Shown piece by piece: positions 21,152 to 30,713 of a DNA stretch of 64,000 nt (position 1 is its first letter; each line of letters starts with the position of its first letter). Where the stretch lies: positions 1-64,000 of the forward strand of contig NZ_JAQVKA010000001.1 in NCBI RefSeq assembly GCF_028694895.1, written 5' to 3'. The DNA is from Sulfurimonas sp. GTDB lineage: Bacteria; Campylobacterota; Campylobacteria; Campylobacterales; Sulfurimonadaceae. A program made the translations under genes and the position numbers. The notes beneath the pieces were generated by a model. That model saw only the letters and a list, made by a program, of their open reading frames with translations, was not told the origin of the DNA and ran no database searches.

Positions 21152-21415
21152 TTACAAACGGATGTCTAACCCTTTTGAGTTTCTCATATCTGTAGAGCCT
21201 AAAAAGTCTATACTCTTTTTAGTCTGATTTATAAAATTTAACGTTTCATCTTTTAGAGAATTTAGAAGCAAAGAAGCCTCTTGAAGAAGATAACTTGCTT
21301 CTTGCAACTCCTCTAACTTTTTAGCATCTTTAATCTGAGAAATATCGTCTAAAAGTTTACTAATACTATCTGTATCTTTTTGAACAATTGCTATCTTTAA
21401 CTTATCGAGCCACAT
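21152..21415 (-). CDS. Hypothetical protein downstream of fliS, possible FliT-like chaperone
   Basis: 87-aa helical ORF overlapping the 3' end of fliS. Confidence 0.5.
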   Translation of the reverse strand: MWLDKLKIAIVQKDTDSISKLLDDISQIKDAKKLEELQEASYLLQEASLLLNSLKDETLNFINQTKKSIDFLGSTDMRNSKGLDIRL

Positions 21416-21776
21416 AAGTGCTCTCTCGCCATCCCTCTAAAAGCCCTTTAAAAACATTGCTAACTTCATCAAGCTTATCAGTATTATTTTCTAAGCTTGC
21501 AGTGCTTAAGAGTCTAATCTCATAGCTATAAAGTTCTTGTAAATATTGAGATACTTGACCATGCGACATATCTAATGTATTTACTAGCTCAGTAATAATT
21601 GCTACAGAACGATTTGTCCAATAAACTTTTTTCTCTAAATTATTATCTTTTATAGCCTTTTTTGCCTGTGCATTAAAACGTAAAACACCTTCATAAAGCA
21701 TCTCTATAAGCTTTTGCGGCGATTCTATACCGACGTTATTTTGTGCATATATATTATGTGCTAAATTACCATACAT
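21402..21776 (-). CDS. fliS: Flagellar export chaperone FliS
   Basis: MYGNLAHNIYAQNNVGIESPQKLIEMLYEGVLRFNAQAKKAI...; the longer ORF start (21833) would overlap the sigma-28 promoter. Confidence 0.92.
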   Translation of the reverse strand: MYGNLAHNIYAQNNVGIESPQKLIEMLYEGVLRFNAQAKKAIKDNNLEKKVYWTNRSVAIITELVNTLDMSHGQVSQYLQELYSYEIRLLSTASLENNTDKLDEVSNVFKGLLEGWRESTYVAR

Positions 21777-21819
21777 GTGAAACTCCTTTTTCTCTTCTTC
21801 GTAATTATCCATTGTTTGT

Positions 21820-21846
21820 ATATCGGACAGCAAAAAAATTACTTTA
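21820..21846 (-). promoter_or_regulatory. Sigma-28 (FliA) promoter for fliS
   Basis: Minus strand TAAAGTAA-N11-TCCGATAT. Confidence 0.8.
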
Positions 21847-21893
21847 GTGTTTAAACATAATTTAGATGGTATTTTATTTGCTTCTATGTAATC

Positions 21894-21920
21894 TAAAGAT
21901 TTTTACAATTTGGTCGATTT
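21894..21920 (+). promoter_or_regulatory. Sigma-28 (FliA) promoter for fliD
   Basis: TAAAGATT-N11-GTCGATTT, about 45 nt upstream of fliD. Confidence 0.8.
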
Positions 21921-21964
21921 TATGGTTAATAAATATGTAAATAATTATATAAAAAGGATTTATT

Positions 21965-23335
21965 ATGTCATCAGTAAACTCACTTGGAATTGGTTCAGGA
22001 GTATTAACGTCAGATTTAGTCGATAAGCTTAGAACAGCCGATGAAGCGACTGTTCTAAAACCATTAGAGAAAAAGATGACTTTAGATGCTCAAAAAGAGG
22101 ATGCTTATAAGCTTTTAGAGTCTCTTATGACTACTCTAAAAGGAAGCTTTAGCGCACTTGATGGAGACAACCTTTACCTTAGCCGCGCTGTAACTGGGAA
22201 CACTGATGCAGTAACAGTTACTGCTGATTCAGGCTCAAATGTACAAGCTTTTAGCATTACGGATGTAAGTAAAGCTGAAGCGGATGTTTGGAACTCTGCT
22301 GCATTAGCTACAAAGTCAACTCCTATAACTGATTTGGGAGCTGGTACTTTTACTATAAGCACAGGCGGTAAGGACTTTAATATAGACTATAACGCAAATA
22401 GCTCTTTAAATGAGATAAGAGATAGTATAAATGAGACAGCGGGTGATTCACTCACAGCGTCTGTTTTACAAGTAGGAAAAGATAGCTACAAACTAGTCAT
22501 TACAGCAAAAGATACCAATAAGCCAATAACATTCTCAGATTCAAATGCAAATACAGTAGCACCTGAGGTAAATCTAACAACTGCACTTGGACTAAACAAT
22601 ATACAAATTGCCAAACCTGCAACTTTTAAGTATAACGGTGTTGAAATAACTCGTGACACAAATGAGGTAAGCGACTTGATTACTGGTGTTACTATAAAAC
22701 TAAATGAAAACCAAAAGCCTACTGACACGGCATCTATAAATATAGCTCAGAACACTACATCGATAAACTCAGAGATGTCTTTGTTTGTAACAAACTACAA
22801 CAACTTAATGACAAACTTGCAGGATATGACTAGATCTGATAGAGAGAGTGGCAGCGTAGGTATATTTAACGGTGATAGTTTTGTAAAATCAATAAAAAGA
22901 GACATAACAGATCTAATAACACAAGTTGATAAAAATGGAAACTCACTTATGGACTATGGTATAGATATCGATAGATATGGCGTTATGAGTTTAGACTCTT
23001 CTAAGTTTAATGAAAAACTCAGCACTGATCCAAAAGGATTGGAGATGTTTTTTAGTGGAGATAGCACAATTGAGGGCATCTTTACAAAACTTAACAACAG
23101 AATGGATGATTATACTGGCTATAACAAGCTCCTTAGTAACTTCTCAAAGCAACTTGACAGCGCAAAAGAGAACACTATAACTCAGTATGACAAACAAAAG
23201 GCTTCTCTTGATAGTCGTTATGAAATCCTTACTAAAAAGTTCATTGCTTATGATGCCATGATTAGCAGACTAAATGCGCAGTTTTCTTCACTGCAAATGA
23301 TGATTGATCAATCTTATGGTGATTCTAAGAGCTAA
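21965..23335 (+). CDS. fliD: Flagellar filament capping protein FliD
   Basis: N-terminal LGIGSGVLTSDLVDKLRTADEATVLKPLEKKM and C-terminal RYEILTKKFIAYDAMISRLNAQFSSLQMMIDQSY. Confidence 0.94.
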   Translation: MSSVNSLGIGSGVLTSDLVDKLRTADEATVLKPLEKKMTLDAQKEDAYKLLESLMTTLKGSFSALDGDNLYLSRAVTGNTDAVTVTADSGSNVQAFSITDVSKAEADVWNSAALATKSTPITDLGAGTFTISTGGKDFNIDYNANSSLNEIRDSINETAGDSLTASVLQVGKDSYKLVITAKDTNKPITFSDSNANTVAPEVNLTTALGLNNIQIAKPATFKYNGVEITRDTNEVSDLITGVTIKLNENQKPTDTASINIAQNTTSINSEMSLFVTNYNNLMTNLQDMTRSDRESGSVGIFNGDSFVKSIKRDITDLITQVDKNGNSLMDYGIDIDRYGVMSLDSSKFNEKLSTDPKGLEMFFSGDSTIEGIFTKLNNRMDDYTGYNKLLSNFSKQLDSAKENTITQYDKQKASLDSRYEILTKKFIAYDAMISRLNAQFSSLQMMIDQSYGDSKS

Positions 23336-23601
23336 CTAAAATTACATAATGGTACTAAAATTGCTCATTGTTATATAAATTATTATAGTTAAATCAAAAA
23401 AACATACTTATAACTTAGTAAATAGGTTGTTTTAGTGGGGCTTTCGTCTAGTAGTAGATATTACAAAATGAAATGTGAAAAGTGTTCGCTCTGATTATGG
23501 AGTCTATCCAAAATATTTAAATTAATTTTTGGATAAAGTGTCATCTGAACATCCTGCCTTTAGAGATAGATTGAAACTAAATTCTATAACAAAGGGATAA
23601 A

Positions 23602-25608
23602 ATGCGTTCAATAGAAAAACAAGCAATTACTACATTTCAAAAAAATCTAGATTATTTCAAAGAAAAACAACCAAAAGTTTATGAAAAGATAGCTATTTTA
23701 AATCAAGCTATAAAAGATGGGAGCTACAAAGAAAAATATGCTCTCGAATATAAAAATAGTTACTTTGACGTTTTAGATATATCATCAAACCAGTATCTTT
23801 ACAATCAAGACAGTAATGAATATTCAAAAGTTTTAACACAAAGTGTAAATTTTAAAAAATCTGATAGCGTTATTGAAGGTTTTTATAATCGAGACATAAC
23901 TAAAGCACAAGCAGAAAGTTATGATGGAAAGATTAATATAAATAATCAATTGTTTGCAACAGCCGCATTGATACACTATACCAATAGTGTTACATCAAAA
24001 AATGATGAGATGAAAGAGATATTTAAATTTATCTTTTTAGGAGTTGGGTTAGGATTACATCTTAATAAAATACAAAAAAAAATTAACTCTTCACTCATCT
24101 TAATAGTAGAAGATAATCTTGAACTCTTCAGGCTATCTCTTTTTACAACTGATTATCAAAATCTTTCTATAAAAGCTAGAGTGTTTTTTTCAATAATGGA
24201 TAATGAGTATGAATTTAAAGAGGTTTTTACAAACTTTTTTACTGAAGGATACTTATATAATCATTATATTAAATATTCTTCATTTACACAAAATGATATG
24301 CTTAAAATTAAAACTATACAAGACGCCATAGTCAGATCTAATCATTTAATATATCCTTATTCAGTAAAATTAAAAGAACTTTTAAAAGCACCAGAATATC
24401 TTGTTGAAAAATACCCTTTTTTAAATTTATCTAAAACATACTCTTCTGTATTGTCAACTAAACCTGTGCTACTAATAGCATCCGGTCCATCTTTAGGAAA
24501 CAATAGCGCCTGGCTTCAAGAAAACAAAGACAAGTTTTTTATTATTGCTGTGTTATCATCAGTTAAAACATTATATAAGATAGATGTAAAACCAGATGTT
24601 GTACTTCATATGGATTCACAATCACTAGCTATAGCATTCTTTGACACAATAGATAAGGAAAGTTTTTTTGATAAAACTATATTCTTATTATCCTCAGTTG
24701 TTTCAAGAAATGTAGTAGATGCCATACCAAAAGAACAAATATATTTCTTTGAAACTGCATCAAACTATAAACAAAACTCTAGAATACCAGGTGTTCCTAG
24801 TATTGGTGAAGCCTCTTATGCTATTAGTTTAATTTTAGGGGCTAAAGAGTTATATCTGCTTGGTCTTGACTTAGCACTTGATCCTGAGACAGGGAATACT
24901 CACACAAAAGATCATGCTTTCTTTAAAGAAAACAATCCTAATAACTTAAAAAGTGAACAATACACTTCGTTAAGAGATACTGTTTTTTACACTAAAGGAA
25001 ATTTTCTTGAAAAAGTTCCAACTAATGCTCTATTTGACATGTCAGCTAAATCATTTAATGTGATATCAAAAATATTTTTAAAAAACGAACAGAATGTATA
25101 TAATCTTAACAATGGCGCTTACCTTGAGGGAGCTATCCCCTTACACTCAGAAAACTTAGATACTAGCATGTTTGATTCATTAAGCCAAATAGAAAAATTC
25201 AAACAATTAAAAACTTTCTTAGATGAAATTTCTGAAAATCACATGAATGAATCTGATATTAAAAATATGGATATACAGATAGAAGAGGCGGCAAGGCTTT
25301 TACGCTTGGTTCAAGAGTTTAAAAACTCATCATCTGCTGTTAATAAAGAATCATACTTAAAAGAGTTTTATGCCCTATATATAGAACTACTTAACATCTC
25401 TAAAAAAGAGCATGATATCAATCATGTTTTTTCTTCATTTTTACAAAATATTGTTAGTTATATATTTGATATTTTAAATACTAAGCAGTTAAAAGATGAG
25501 CAAGAGCATATTAGGATAATAAACCAAATATATATAAAGCAACTTATAAAAATATTGGATTTATACTTAATTACTATGAGAATTTATAGAGAGTGGATAG
25601 ACAAATAA
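23602..25608 (+). CDS. Motility-associated factor (Maf) glycosyltransferase family protein, putative flagellin nonulosonic acid transferase
   Basis: LLIASGPSLGNNSAWLQENKDKFFIIAVLSSVKTLYKIDVKPDVVLHMDSQ and GVPSIGEASYAISLILGAKELYLLGLDLAL, hallmark DUF115/Maf motifs; between fliD and flagellin. Confidence 0.88.
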   Translation: MRSIEKQAITTFQKNLDYFKEKQPKVYEKIAILNQAIKDGSYKEKYALEYKNSYFDVLDISSNQYLYNQDSNEYSKVLTQSVNFKKSDSVIEGFYNRDITKAQAESYDGKININNQLFATAALIHYTNSVTSKNDEMKEIFKFIFLGVGLGLHLNKIQKKINSSLILIVEDNLELFRLSLFTTDYQNLSIKARVFFSIMDNEYEFKEVFTNFFTEGYLYNHYIKYSSFTQNDMLKIKTIQDAIVRSNHLIYPYSVKLKELLKAPEYLVEKYPFLNLSKTYSSVLSTKPVLLIASGPSLGNNSAWLQENKDKFFIIAVLSSVKTLYKIDVKPDVVLHMDSQSLAIAFFDTIDKESFFDKTIFLLSSVVSRNVVDAIPKEQIYFFETASNYKQNSRIPGVPSIGEASYAISLILGAKELYLLGLDLALDPETGNTHTKDHAFFKENNPNNLKSEQYTSLRDTVFYTKGNFLEKVPTNALFDMSAKSFNVISKIFLKNEQNVYNLNNGAYLEGAIPLHSENLDTSMFDSLSQIEKFKQLKTFLDEISENHMNESDIKNMDIQIEEAARLLRLVQEFKNSSSAVNKESYLKEFYALYIELLNISKKEHDINHVFSSFLQNIVSYIFDILNTKQLKDEQEHIRIINQIYIKQLIKILDLYLITMRIYREWIDK

Positions 25609-25619
25609 GGGCATAAAAA

Positions 25620-25646
25620 AAGCCAAAGAAAAAAATTCTTTGGCTT
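25620..25646 (-). terminator. Rho-independent terminator for the flagellin gene (possibly bidirectional)
   Basis: Perfect 11-bp inverted repeat AAGCCAAAGAA...TTCTTTGGCTT followed on the minus strand by a T-run. Confidence 0.85.
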
Positions 25647-25703
25647 AAAAGAAACATACACGGCTTATGCCTCAGTATACGTTTTCTGAAGAAATGATTA
25701 AGA

Positions 25704-27746
25704 CTATTGTAATAGTCTTAATACATTTTGTTGAACAGCGTTTGCTTGACTCATTGCATACGAACCAGACTGAGCAAGAATGTTCAGTTTAGAGAAGTTT
25801 GCACTCTCAGCAGCAAAGTCAACATCACGAATTTGTGATTCAGCAGAAGTTACGTTTACCTGAGTAACAGATATGTTACGGATAGTAGATTCTAACTGAT
25901 TTTGAACAGAACCAAGGTCTGCACGAGTAGCATCAACTTGTTTTAAAGCACTATCAGTAATCAAGATAGCAATTTCAGCAGAATTACGATTAGTTACATC
26001 AATACTTCTTAATGAAACACCATTTTCAGCTACAGCTTTTGTACCTACTGTAAAACCAAATGCATCAGTAGCAGTACCACCAATTTTTACAGAGTTGTCA
26101 CTGTAAATTTCAACAGAACCTATTCTAGACTCATTAGTAACACCTTTTGTTAAGTTATAAGTGTTATTTGCTTCTGTACCAGAAATATTTAAATCGTCTC
26201 CATTGTTAACAACAAGAGTCATTATACCGTCATTAGCAATAGAAGAATCAGACATTCCATCGATGTTTTTAATAGCAGTTTCTAAAGCAGCTCTAGCACT
26301 ATCTAGTGTTGCGCCATCGCCATAAGTTCCTTGCATATCAAGACCATTGATAATCAACTCACCCTTAGCAATCGTTAGCGCAGCTGCAGTTGTTGAGTCT
26401 AAAGAAGCAACTACAGCAGTAGCAATCTGATCTGTTAAATTATCTGCCGTTAAACCTGATACAGCAGATGATCCTAGAAGGTCAGGTAAGTCGGTAGTAG
26501 TAAAAGCAGCACCAGCTACAGCAGAAGTATTTGTTATATTAGCAGCTCCTGTTTTTGATTGCGTTAGTGTAAGACTACCAGCACCATTAAGAGCTGCTGT
26601 TGCACCAAATGTAGTGCTATTAGTTATAGCTAATAGTAAACCATCTCTTATCTGGTTAGCAGTAGCACCTGTTACTGCATGATAAGTTACAGTACCACCA
26701 TTACTATTTGTAAGAGTAATGTCACCACTAGCCGTAGTAGGTCCACCAAAAGTAACAGTATCTACATCCAAATCGCCTTTTGTGCTTATAGAGATATTTG
26801 AACCATCTTTTGATTCTAACATCAGTTTGTTATCAGCACTTAAGCTAGCTGTAACCCCTGTTTGATCAGAGATATCATTAATAGCACGAACCAATGCACC
26901 ACTAGAATCATTAGCTAAAACAGTTGTATCAGCGATAGCAATACCGTTTATTTTTAATGAGTTAGCATCATTTATCGTTCCAGCTAATACAGCCGCTCCA
27001 GCAGTAAGAACATTATGCCCTTGTGCAACTAGACCAGTAGCATCAGTAATAGCCGCAGCAACACCAGCCGCATCAGTTAATCTTGCTGAGCTTAATTTGT
27101 TAATTGATCCAGATACATCAACATCATTAACTTTTAGCTGACCACTATTAAGAGCGTATCCTTTATCACCTTCAGCAACATTAGTATTTACAGCTAAAGG
27201 AGTATGAACAGATCCTCCAGCATAACTTTTAATATCACCAACAGAATTTGTTTGAACATTACCAACAGAAACATTTACTGTCTCACCAGCATAAGCACCG
27301 ATATGGAAAGATTTGTTAGTAAAAGATCCATCAAGAAGTTTTTGTCCGTTAAACTGAGTTGTGTTTGCAATACCATTAGCCGCTTCTAAAAGACGGTCGA
27401 TGTCCGCTTGGATAGCTTTACGAGAGTCAGTATTTTGACCATCAGATGCAGCTTGAATCGATTTGGTTCTTACAGTGTTAATGATATTGATATACTCATC
27501 AAGAGCACCATCAGCTGTTTGAATAACAGCAACACCATCGTTTGCATTGTTAATAGCTTGACCAAGACCTTGAGCTTGTGAACGAAGACTATCCGCAATA
27601 GTCATACCAGAAGCATCATCAGCCGCTTTATTGATTCTTAGACCTGAACTTAACGCGTTAAGACTCTTGTCTAATCCAGCATTTGTTTTTAGAGAGTTTC
27701 TGTGTGCGTCCATTGCCGCAACGTTTGTGTTAATTCTAAATCCCAT
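25704..27746 (-). CDS. flaA: Flagellin (680 aa, expanded central domain)
   Basis: N-term MGFRINTNVAAMDAHRNSLKTNAGLDKSLNALSSGLRINKAADDASGMTIADSLRSQ and C-term FSKLNILAQSGSYAMSQANAVQQNVLRLLQ. Confidence 0.96.
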   Translation of the reverse strand: MGFRINTNVAAMDAHRNSLKTNAGLDKSLNALSSGLRINKAADDASGMTIADSLRSQAQGLGQAINNANDGVAVIQTADGALDEYINIINTVRTKSIQAASDGQNTDSRKAIQADIDRLLEAANGIANTTQFNGQKLLDGSFTNKSFHIGAYAGETVNVSVGNVQTNSVGDIKSYAGGSVHTPLAVNTNVAEGDKGYALNSGQLKVNDVDVSGSINKLSSARLTDAAGVAAAITDATGLVAQGHNVLTAGAAVLAGTINDANSLKINGIAIADTTVLANDSSGALVRAINDISDQTGVTASLSADNKLMLESKDGSNISISTKGDLDVDTVTFGGPTTASGDITLTNSNGGTVTYHAVTGATANQIRDGLLLAITNSTTFGATAALNGAGSLTLTQSKTGAANITNTSAVAGAAFTTTDLPDLLGSSAVSGLTADNLTDQIATAVVASLDSTTAAALTIAKGELIINGLDMQGTYGDGATLDSARAALETAIKNIDGMSDSSIANDGIMTLVVNNGDDLNISGTEANNTYNLTKGVTNESRIGSVEIYSDNSVKIGGTATDAFGFTVGTKAVAENGVSLRSIDVTNRNSAEIAILITDSALKQVDATRADLGSVQNQLESTIRNISVTQVNVTSAESQIRDVDFAAESANFSKLNILAQSGSYAMSQANAVQQNVLRLLQ

Positions 27747-27821
27747 AATAAATCCTTTTCGGGTAGAGCTTTACGCTCTAGTTTAATTTTTTATCTAGGC
27801 ATCCTTGCCTTGATGTTAACT

Positions 27822-27848
27822 AAATCGACAAGCAAATAAATTACTTTA
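27822..27848 (-). promoter_or_regulatory. Sigma-28 (FliA) promoter for flagellin
   Basis: Minus strand TAAAGTAA-N11-GTCGATTT, about 75 nt upstream of the flagellin start. Confidence 0.85.
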
Positions 27849-27955
27849 ATATATTTAGAAATATTTTTTAAAAAGTTTTGTTTTCGTCTATTTATTTATT
27901 TTTTGCTACACTTGCGGACTTAAAAAGAACTATACTATATATATAGGAAAGCTAT

Positions 27956-30187
27956 TTGAACCTAATTATCGTCGAATCACCCGCAAAAGCAAAGACCATA
28001 AAAAACTTCCTTGGCAAGGAGTATGAGGTTATTGCGTCAAAGGGTCATATAAGAGATTTGCCAAAATCTCGTTTTGGAATAACAGTAGATGAAAACTCTC
28101 ATCTAATCCCAGCTTACAGTGTTGCAAAAGAGAATGCCGCTACGGTTAAAGAGATAAATGCTTTAGCAAAAAAGAGCGATATCATCTACATCGCGACCGA
28201 TGAGGACCGTGAGGGTGAAGCTATCGGGTGGCATATAGCTCATGCTATCAAAAAAGACCCAGAAGAACTTCCTCGTATAGTTTTTCATGAGATAACAAAA
28301 ACTGCTATAGAAAATGCGCTTTTAAATGCTAGAAAAATAGATATGAACATGGTAAACGCTCAACAAGCACGCCGCATTTTAGACCGTGTTGTGGGTTATA
28401 AACTCTCTCCACTTCTTAGCTCAAAAATCCAAAAAGGGCTCTCTGCTGGGCGTGTTCAGTCATCAACACTAAAGCTTGTAGTTGATCGTGAGAGAGAGAT
28501 AAGAGCGTTTATTGCAGAGGAATATTGGACTATAGATACACTATTTGCAAAAGATATAGAGGCTTCTCTTGTATCTCATAAGGGTGAGAAACTCTCAAAG
28601 CTCTCAATCACAAACAGCGCAGATGCTTCTGCTATAGCAAAGAGCGTTAAAGAGGATAGTTTTGTTATCTCAAAGATAGAGACTAAAGAGAGAAGAAGTG
28701 CAACTCCACCGCCATTTATGACCTCAACTCTTCAACAAGTTGCTTCAAGTAAACTAGGATTTACTCCTAAAAAAACTATGATGGTTGCACAGAGTCTTTA
28801 TGAGGGTGTAAAAACTCCAAGCGGTACAAGTGGTGTGATAACCTATATGAGAACAGACTCACTAAACTTAGCTCATGAGGCTGTAACTGCTGTTCGTGGA
28901 CTTATAGAGAGTAGATTTGGCAAGAAGTATCTTCCAGCTGAGCCTAAAGTTTACAGTAAAAAGACAAAAGGTGCGCAAGAGGCTCACGAGGCTATCCGCC
29001 CTACAATGCTTGCGTTTACTCCAGAAGTAGCTGCATCGTTTTTAAAACCAGATGAGATAAAACTTTATCGTCTTATCTATGAGCGCTTTGTAGCTTGTCA
29101 GATGAATGATGCTGTGTTTGAGCAACAAAGTATCATCTTTAGCGGAGAGAACAACGAGTATAAGGCTATTGGTAGAAAACTAACATTTGATGGTTTTTAC
29201 GCACTAACAGGAGCAGAAGATAAAGATAAGCTTCTTCCAACTCTAAGTGAAGGTCAAGTTGCTAAAATCCAAAAGATAGAGCCAACTCAACACTTTACAG
29301 AGCCACCAGCTCGCTACTCTGAAGCTGCACTTATCAAAAAGCTTGAGAGCGAAGGAATCGGAAGACCTTCTACTTACGCACCAACGATAGCAACTCTCAG
29401 TAACCGCACATATGTAACTATAGAAAAAAAGCAGATAATTCCAACAGAGATGGCTTTTACAGTTACAGAGATTTTAGAGAAAAACTTCTCAAACATTGTT
29501 GATGTATCTTTTACAGCAAACATGGAAGAAAAACTTGATGAGATAGCAGAAGGCCAAAACGATTGGCAAAAACTTCTTAGTGATTTTTATGCTGATTTCT
29601 CAGTGCAGGTTGAAGAGGGAAAAACAAACATAATCTCTCTAAAGACGGCAACGCCTCTAGGTAGAGCTTGTCCTAAGTGTGGAGAAGAGCTTCTTTTACG
29701 CTCTGGCAGATTTGGTGAGTTTATCGCATGTAGTGGCTTTCCAAAGTGTAAATACACAGAGCAAGTTGAAGGCGAGAAAAAAGAGGGAGATGATGGCGAG
29801 AAGGCATCTTCAAGTGATGAAATCTGCGATAAATGCGGAAAAGAGATGGTTGTTAAAAATGGAAGAAATGGCCAGTTCTTAGCATGTAGCGGTTATCCTG
29901 ATTGTAAAAATACAAAAAGTATGAATATAGAAGAGAAAATAAGCCTTATTCCATGTCCTGATTGTGGTGGTCAAATAAGTCTTAAAAACTCAAGACGAGG
30001 GCCATTTTGGGGATGTGGAAACTACCCTACTTGTAAATTTATCTCAAAGTTTGAACCATCAAAGTTTAAATGTAAAGAAGAGGGATGCAGTGGCGCACTT
30101 GCATATCGAGTATTTAGAGGTAAAGAGATATATGAGTGTATAAAGTGTAAAGCAAAAACACCAGCGCAAGAGATAACAGCAGAGTAG
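27956..30187 (+). CDS. topA: DNA topoisomerase I (TTG start)
   Basis: LIIVESPAKAKTIKNFLGKEYEVIASKGHIRDLPKSRFGI, YMRTDS, C-terminal zinc ribbons. Confidence 0.97.
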   Translation: MNLIIVESPAKAKTIKNFLGKEYEVIASKGHIRDLPKSRFGITVDENSHLIPAYSVAKENAATVKEINALAKKSDIIYIATDEDREGEAIGWHIAHAIKKDPEELPRIVFHEITKTAIENALLNARKIDMNMVNAQQARRILDRVVGYKLSPLLSSKIQKGLSAGRVQSSTLKLVVDREREIRAFIAEEYWTIDTLFAKDIEASLVSHKGEKLSKLSITNSADASAIAKSVKEDSFVISKIETKERRSATPPPFMTSTLQQVASSKLGFTPKKTMMVAQSLYEGVKTPSGTSGVITYMRTDSLNLAHEAVTAVRGLIESRFGKKYLPAEPKVYSKKTKGAQEAHEAIRPTMLAFTPEVAASFLKPDEIKLYRLIYERFVACQMNDAVFEQQSIIFSGENNEYKAIGRKLTFDGFYALTGAEDKDKLLPTLSEGQVAKIQKIEPTQHFTEPPARYSEAALIKKLESEGIGRPSTYAPTIATLSNRTYVTIEKKQIIPTEMAFTVTEILEKNFSNIVDVSFTANMEEKLDEIAEGQNDWQKLLSDFYADFSVQVEEGKTNIISLKTATPLGRACPKCGEELLLRSGRFGEFIACSGFPKCKYTEQVEGEKKEGDDGEKASSSDEICDKCGKEMVVKNGRNGQFLACSGYPDCKNTKSMNIEEKISLIPCPDCGGQISLKNSRRGPFWGCGNYPTCKFISKFEPSKFKCKEEGCSGALAYRVFRGKEIYECIKCKAKTPAQEITAE

Positions 30188-30191
30188 AGAA

Positions 30192-30713
30192 ATGAAGATA
30201 GGTATCATCTCTGACACTCACACAAAAGTAAAAAAAGCGCGTCGTGCAATAGATACTTTAATCAAAGATGGCGCGGAGTTTATAATACATGCTGGTGATA
30301 TCGTAGATATTGAAATCCTTCATATTTTGAAAGAGAGCGGTATAGAGTATATAGCAGTGTATGGAAACAACGATGCTCATTTAGCTCAGTTTCATACACA
30401 ATTCAACTTAGTTCAAGAGCCTTACTACTTTAAATTAGCAGGTGTTAAGTTCAAGCTGATGCATCTTCCATTTTACATGTCGCCTGACGCTGATGTTGTG
30501 GTTTTTGGTCATACACATGAGTTCTCACAAGAGTTTATAAACAACACTCTTTTTGTTAACTCTGGCGAGGTTTGTGCAAGAAACAAACCTATCTCAGAGT
30601 GGTTGATGCTTGAAGTAGAAGATAAAAGCTATAAACTCACAAGATATACAAGAGAGAATAAAAGCGATACAATAGAGAAGACAAAATTTAAATATATAAG
30701 AGAAAAGAAGTGA
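30192..30713 (+). CDS. YfcE/MJ0936-family metallophosphoesterase
   Basis: IGIISDTHTK...IHAGDIVD...VYGNNDA...VVFGHTHE. Confidence 0.9.
   Translation: MKIGIISDTHTKVKKARRAIDTLIKDGAEFIIHAGDIVDIEILHILKESGIEYIAVYGNNDAHLAQFHTQFNLVQEPYYFKLAGVKFKLMHLPFYMSPDADVVVFGHTHEFSQEFINNTLFVNSGEVCARNKPISEWLMLEVEDKSYKLTRYTRENKSDTIEKTKFKYIREKK

Noticed and set aside
23336-23601. Long intergenic region with TCCAAAA...TTTTTGGA inverted repeat before the Maf gene
   Set aside because: No ORF, tRNA or clear terminator T-run could be supported; may be a decayed segment but evidence is too weak
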